64,000 nt of DNA from the NCBI RefSeq assembly GCF_003672135.1, contig NC_039513.1, positions 11,755,971 through 11,819,970 on the forward strand, written 5' to 3'. The notes below the pieces were generated by a model that was not told where the DNA came from, made no database searches, and saw only the letters and a program-made list of their open reading frames with translations. The translations under genes and the position numbers were made by a program. Origin of the DNA: Ooceraea biroi. Its lineage: Eukaryota; Arthropoda; Insecta; Hymenoptera; Formicidae. This document shows, piece by piece, positions 60,702 to 64,000 of this stretch. The number at the start of each line of letters is the position of its first letter. Position 1 is the first letter of the stretch.

Positions 60702-63700
60702 TTATAATTTGCTAAAAATATTTTCTTCGCAAGACCGAGACGAAACGATTGCTACGCATCTACGCGATTTGATGTTTCTACGTAAGACTGTCGGCTTATT
60801 CTTACTGGTGGCGAGGTCCAAACCACCTTTCGTCAGCTGATTGAAATCGATAATGGTGAGCCGAGGCTCGGCGGCGGGTCGCTTCGTCAGGGCTTGCACC
60901 CTCTCGAGCGGTGCCCCGGGGCTCCGGAACCTGTAGCTCCGGCTTCTGCACCCGCCGACGCCCGTTCCAGTTTCACTCGCGATTCCAGTTCCGGGCTGCT
61001 GTCCCATCCGCGTACCGCTCATCGATCGGTAGCGTGCGCTCGGGAGCGGCTCAGCCTCCTCTTGAAAGTACCTGACGATTCGCCCCGGGATTAGCTGATT
61101 GTAATGCGTAATAAACAGAGCAATTTGTCGCGAAAAATATATTTCAGAATGACAGCTTCGATATTTTTCCAGGAAGCACTTGTTGGAAAATGATTAACGA
61201 TTCTATCTTACGTTATTAAAATCTTCTCTGCTTGTTGAAAAACGAGAAAGCAGAAAGAAGGGTTTTCTCGCTTTCTGCTTCTTACTTTGTCAACTTCATT
61301 TCTGATGTAATTTATAATAAGTCGTAAGGGTGGCTCTGTGACATTCCGTATGATCGACGCATCGCCATGTGCGAAAAGATTCATGTAATTACTCGTAAAT
61401 GCTGGCGAGATGCAAAGTCGCCGGAGTCCTAACTGTTCTCGGCCTGGGTTCTCTTGGAAGACGATGTCTCTGTCGAGATTGACGCGTCCGCCGGTTCGAC
61501 GGCTGATCGGGAAGCCCCAGTGGGATAAGCCCAGTAAGCTTGTAATATTCTAGAAAGACGCGAGCGAGATTGCGTCCCAGCCTATAATCTGTGCATTCCG
61601 TTCAGCGTAGTTAAGAGATTTCTCTGAGACCAAAGTACGGGAAAAAAATGCACATTGAAACGTTTGAAATACCATCAGATAACAAAGTCCGTAAAATTCA
61701 AGAAAGAACAAAGAATTTTAGATTTTAAAGTCAGTTCTAGAACTAAAGGAATGTGAAAAATATAACACATTTCTATAGGATAGATTTCTATAGACTAAAA
61801 CTTTTTAAAGGATACAACCTTCTTCAGTGTACGGTAATACGTCAGATATTCCTTTTCTTTTATAACCATACATAGATACCTCTATGCTGTAACAATTGAC
61901 CTGGTCCTTCAGAGTAGAGCATAAATACCGACGAGCGGTTCCAGCTTTATTATGATCCTGATTATATTGAGTATTGAGCAATTCGTAACCCTCTGCATGC
62001 TGAGCTAGCAATTTCGGCAAGACGGTGTGCCTCTCGTACCTGAGAGGCTGACATTCATAATCACATAAAGTTGCAAATTCAATGTTTACTTAAGTTATGA
62101 TTTTTCTCGGCTTACATTCAATTTATAACTCTCTCAACGACGTAAAGTTTTCTCTATGAAACATGCATACGAGAAGGAGATACCTGTATACGTCGTCGTA
62201 AGTATTCCCGTAGACAAAGACTCCAGTTGCATTGCTGTGCGCATGCAAATCCAGCACGCAGTCCAATGGCGTTTGCGCATCCTTGTCGAGAATTTGTAGC
62301 AGGGATCTGGTCGCGTGTAGGGTAGGATGAATCCACGTGGAGATATTGTTCCAAGATCGATTCAGATCTAATCCCATCGCGGTGGATCTTGAAAAAGTAA
62401 TAAAATATCTTATTTCTATTTTTTCATAGAAATACAAGAATACATAATTTATCTATTATTTATTTTCTAATTTGATTTGTTGTTTATTATCGGTTAAAAT
62501 ACGCATCAAAATCGTATAATAAAAATTCGTCAAAAGTCGAAATGTGATTAAAAATTCATTATTCTGATTTTTTTTAATTTATAATTACAATTGTTCAATA
62601 CAACCGTTCTCTTACCTGTAATTTCCAAGAAAGACGCCGTCGGGGTTCAGCATGGGAATTATTTTGAAGATCACGTATTCTCTTATAATCTGAGCGATAG
62701 GATGCGCGCTGACTAGGAAGTCCATCAACCCTTGACACACGAAAGAGGACGGCGACTCGCCGGGGTGAACTCTAGCGAGGACGACAACCACTTTCCTAGG
62801 TCGTTCTGTGTCTTCGAGGTCGGATGTTATAGTCACAAGTTCCACGTTTCTCTTTTGCATCGATTCGGCTAACGTCTCTCTCTTCGTGCATGATAATCGG
62901 CTGCACAGATTGTCGAGGTGTCCCAAGTAACGAGTGTACGAATAGGGATAAGTTAGGGTGAACTGGTAGACATCGTCTTCGCGGTCAAACGCGAAAGAGA
63001 AGCTCAGCACGTAGTGATTCTGATGTTGCGCCGATTTGTAATAGAATACCTGCAACATGGCGTGACGTTATTAGAAATGTGCGATGAATATAAAATAAAG
63101 TGCTTTACGATTGCATAAAGTTTTATATTAAGAGAGACATGTATTAAAGATTTTCCGATTTATTTTATTGTTAGAGAAGCTTATTTGTTAGTTCAAAGAT
63201 GTAATATATTGTGACGCTAATCGTTTTAATCGTTTCGAAGGAATATCTATTCGCCGAATTTATGAAGGCAATCAAGCACGATGAAGTAACGACGAGCAAT
63301 CATCAGTCGATTTGCGGAGCCGATAATTCTAATTTAAAAAACTGCTGGTGGCTGCTGGATGATGAAGTAATTGGATATTGGAAGTTCGCTCTGACATAGT
63401 TTCTCTAGATTTAGATCGTCGATATTGCCAATAAATTGAAACGTTTACGTCAGTCGCGCGATTGGTGTAACTGAGTTTGTTTCGGATTGATGTATATCGA
63501 TGTATTTGCATATCGAAATTGCAAAGTTAGAATTTCGAATTTTAGAGTAGACAATTTAATTGACGAAACGGCAGTACGTTGGCTGGCATTTCTCGAAGTT
63601 ATTTTTAATACGAAATAATTTATACGAAATATATTTTAATTCCTAATTAATAGCGATTAATTTTCAAAATTCAGTCTAATATCCACGTCAAATAAAATTT

Positions 63701-64000
63701 CTGGAAAATCGTACCTGTTCTCGCGGTATCCTTTGCCATTTCGGTCGAGTGCTGCTCTTCACTAGCGGCGTCATGCCATGTCGAAAGAGATTTTCACTCT
63801 TCGAAATGTTTACAATGTTGAAGATTACTCGTTGATCTGCCTTTACATTATCTACAGTAAAGTTGAACCATAAACGTAACCTCGGCCCGCAAGTGTCAGG
63901 CCTGATGAAAAGGTCGTACTCGAATTCGGAAATTAGGTCGACTCTGCCGAGATTACCTGTTTCGAAGGTAGCATCGAAACAGATGTGTCCTTTTTTGGCT
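60702..64000 (-). CDS. Cytosolic carboxypeptidase 6-like (AGBL4/CCP6), 3' part, runs off the window
   Basis: Minus-strand exons: 64000-63715 (partial), 63049-62616, 62387-62184, 62039-61819, 61588-61393 and 61071 to 60806 or to the stop at 60702. Phases 0, 2, 2, 1, 2 match at each junction. The first part is the CCP N-domain (FETGNLGRVD, WFNFTVDNV, RPKWQRIP). Next comes the M14 catalytic domain: zinc ligands His and Glu in HPGESPSS, the third ligand in LHAHS, substrate-binding Arg in DLNRSW, and the catalytic Glu in YSIEVSMYGY. Then LGRNLARVFLEYYKLTG, matching the mammalian CCP6 tail as I remember it. Family role: shortens polyglutamate side chains on tubulin and other cytosolic proteins. The exon at 61588 would hit TAA at 61389 if unspliced, but a donor GTAATT joins in phase to a Pro/Arg-rich C-terminal exon. 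The 5' exons lie beyond 64000. Confidence 0.92.

Overview
The window looks like nuclear DNA of an insect, most likely a hymenopteran and probably an ant. The genes are multi-exon with GT-AG introns and include an arthropod tyramine receptor and the arthropod co-receptor Ir25a. CpG is not depleted, and the intergenic DNA carries mariner, hAT-like and MITE insertions. The species call is inference; no sequence search was possible. There are no rRNA genes, recognisable tRNA genes, CRISPR arrays or operons.

Layout. 1-20.8 kb: no recognisable protein-coding exon. It holds a hAT-like MITE (2820-3436), microsatellites and a CpG-rich block (about 6.0-7.2 kb) that could be a promoter/5'UTR exon. 20,782-21,990 (+): single-exon type-1 tyramine (octopamine/tyramine) receptor. 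22-31.8 kb: no recognised gene. 31,868-36,003 (+): a divergent Ir25a-like ionotropic receptor in four exons, with a broken mariner in its second intron. 37,948-42,849 (+): a complete six-exon Ir25a, reconstructed with compatible splice phases throughout and one GC-AG intron. 44,935-49,747 (-): a five-exon, 729-residue acidic protein of unknown function. 50-58 kb: a dense nest of inverted-repeat (foldback/MITE) elements. 58.0-59.2 kb: a CpG-rich block with a strong splice donor and no assigned gene. 60.7-64.0 kb (-): the 3' part of a cytosolic carboxypeptidase (CCP6/AGBL4-like) running off the right edge.

How the genes relate. The two ionotropic receptor genes are a head-to-tail pair sharing two intron positions and phases, so they arose by tandem duplication. 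Ir25a keeps its amino-terminal domain, ligand-binding lobes and SYTANLAAFLT pore motif and should be the broadly used chemosensory/thermo-hygrosensory co-receptor. The upstream copy has an open frame but no visible amino-terminal domain and a strongly altered pore motif. The tyramine receptor is an independent neuromodulatory GPCR. The carboxypeptidase acts on polyglutamylated proteins such as tubulin.

Most informative observations: the diverged Ir25a copy, the GC-AG intron in Ir25a, the unidentified minus-strand gene, and a 79-bp perfect-hairpin insertion whose empty site survives in an adjacent tandem copy.
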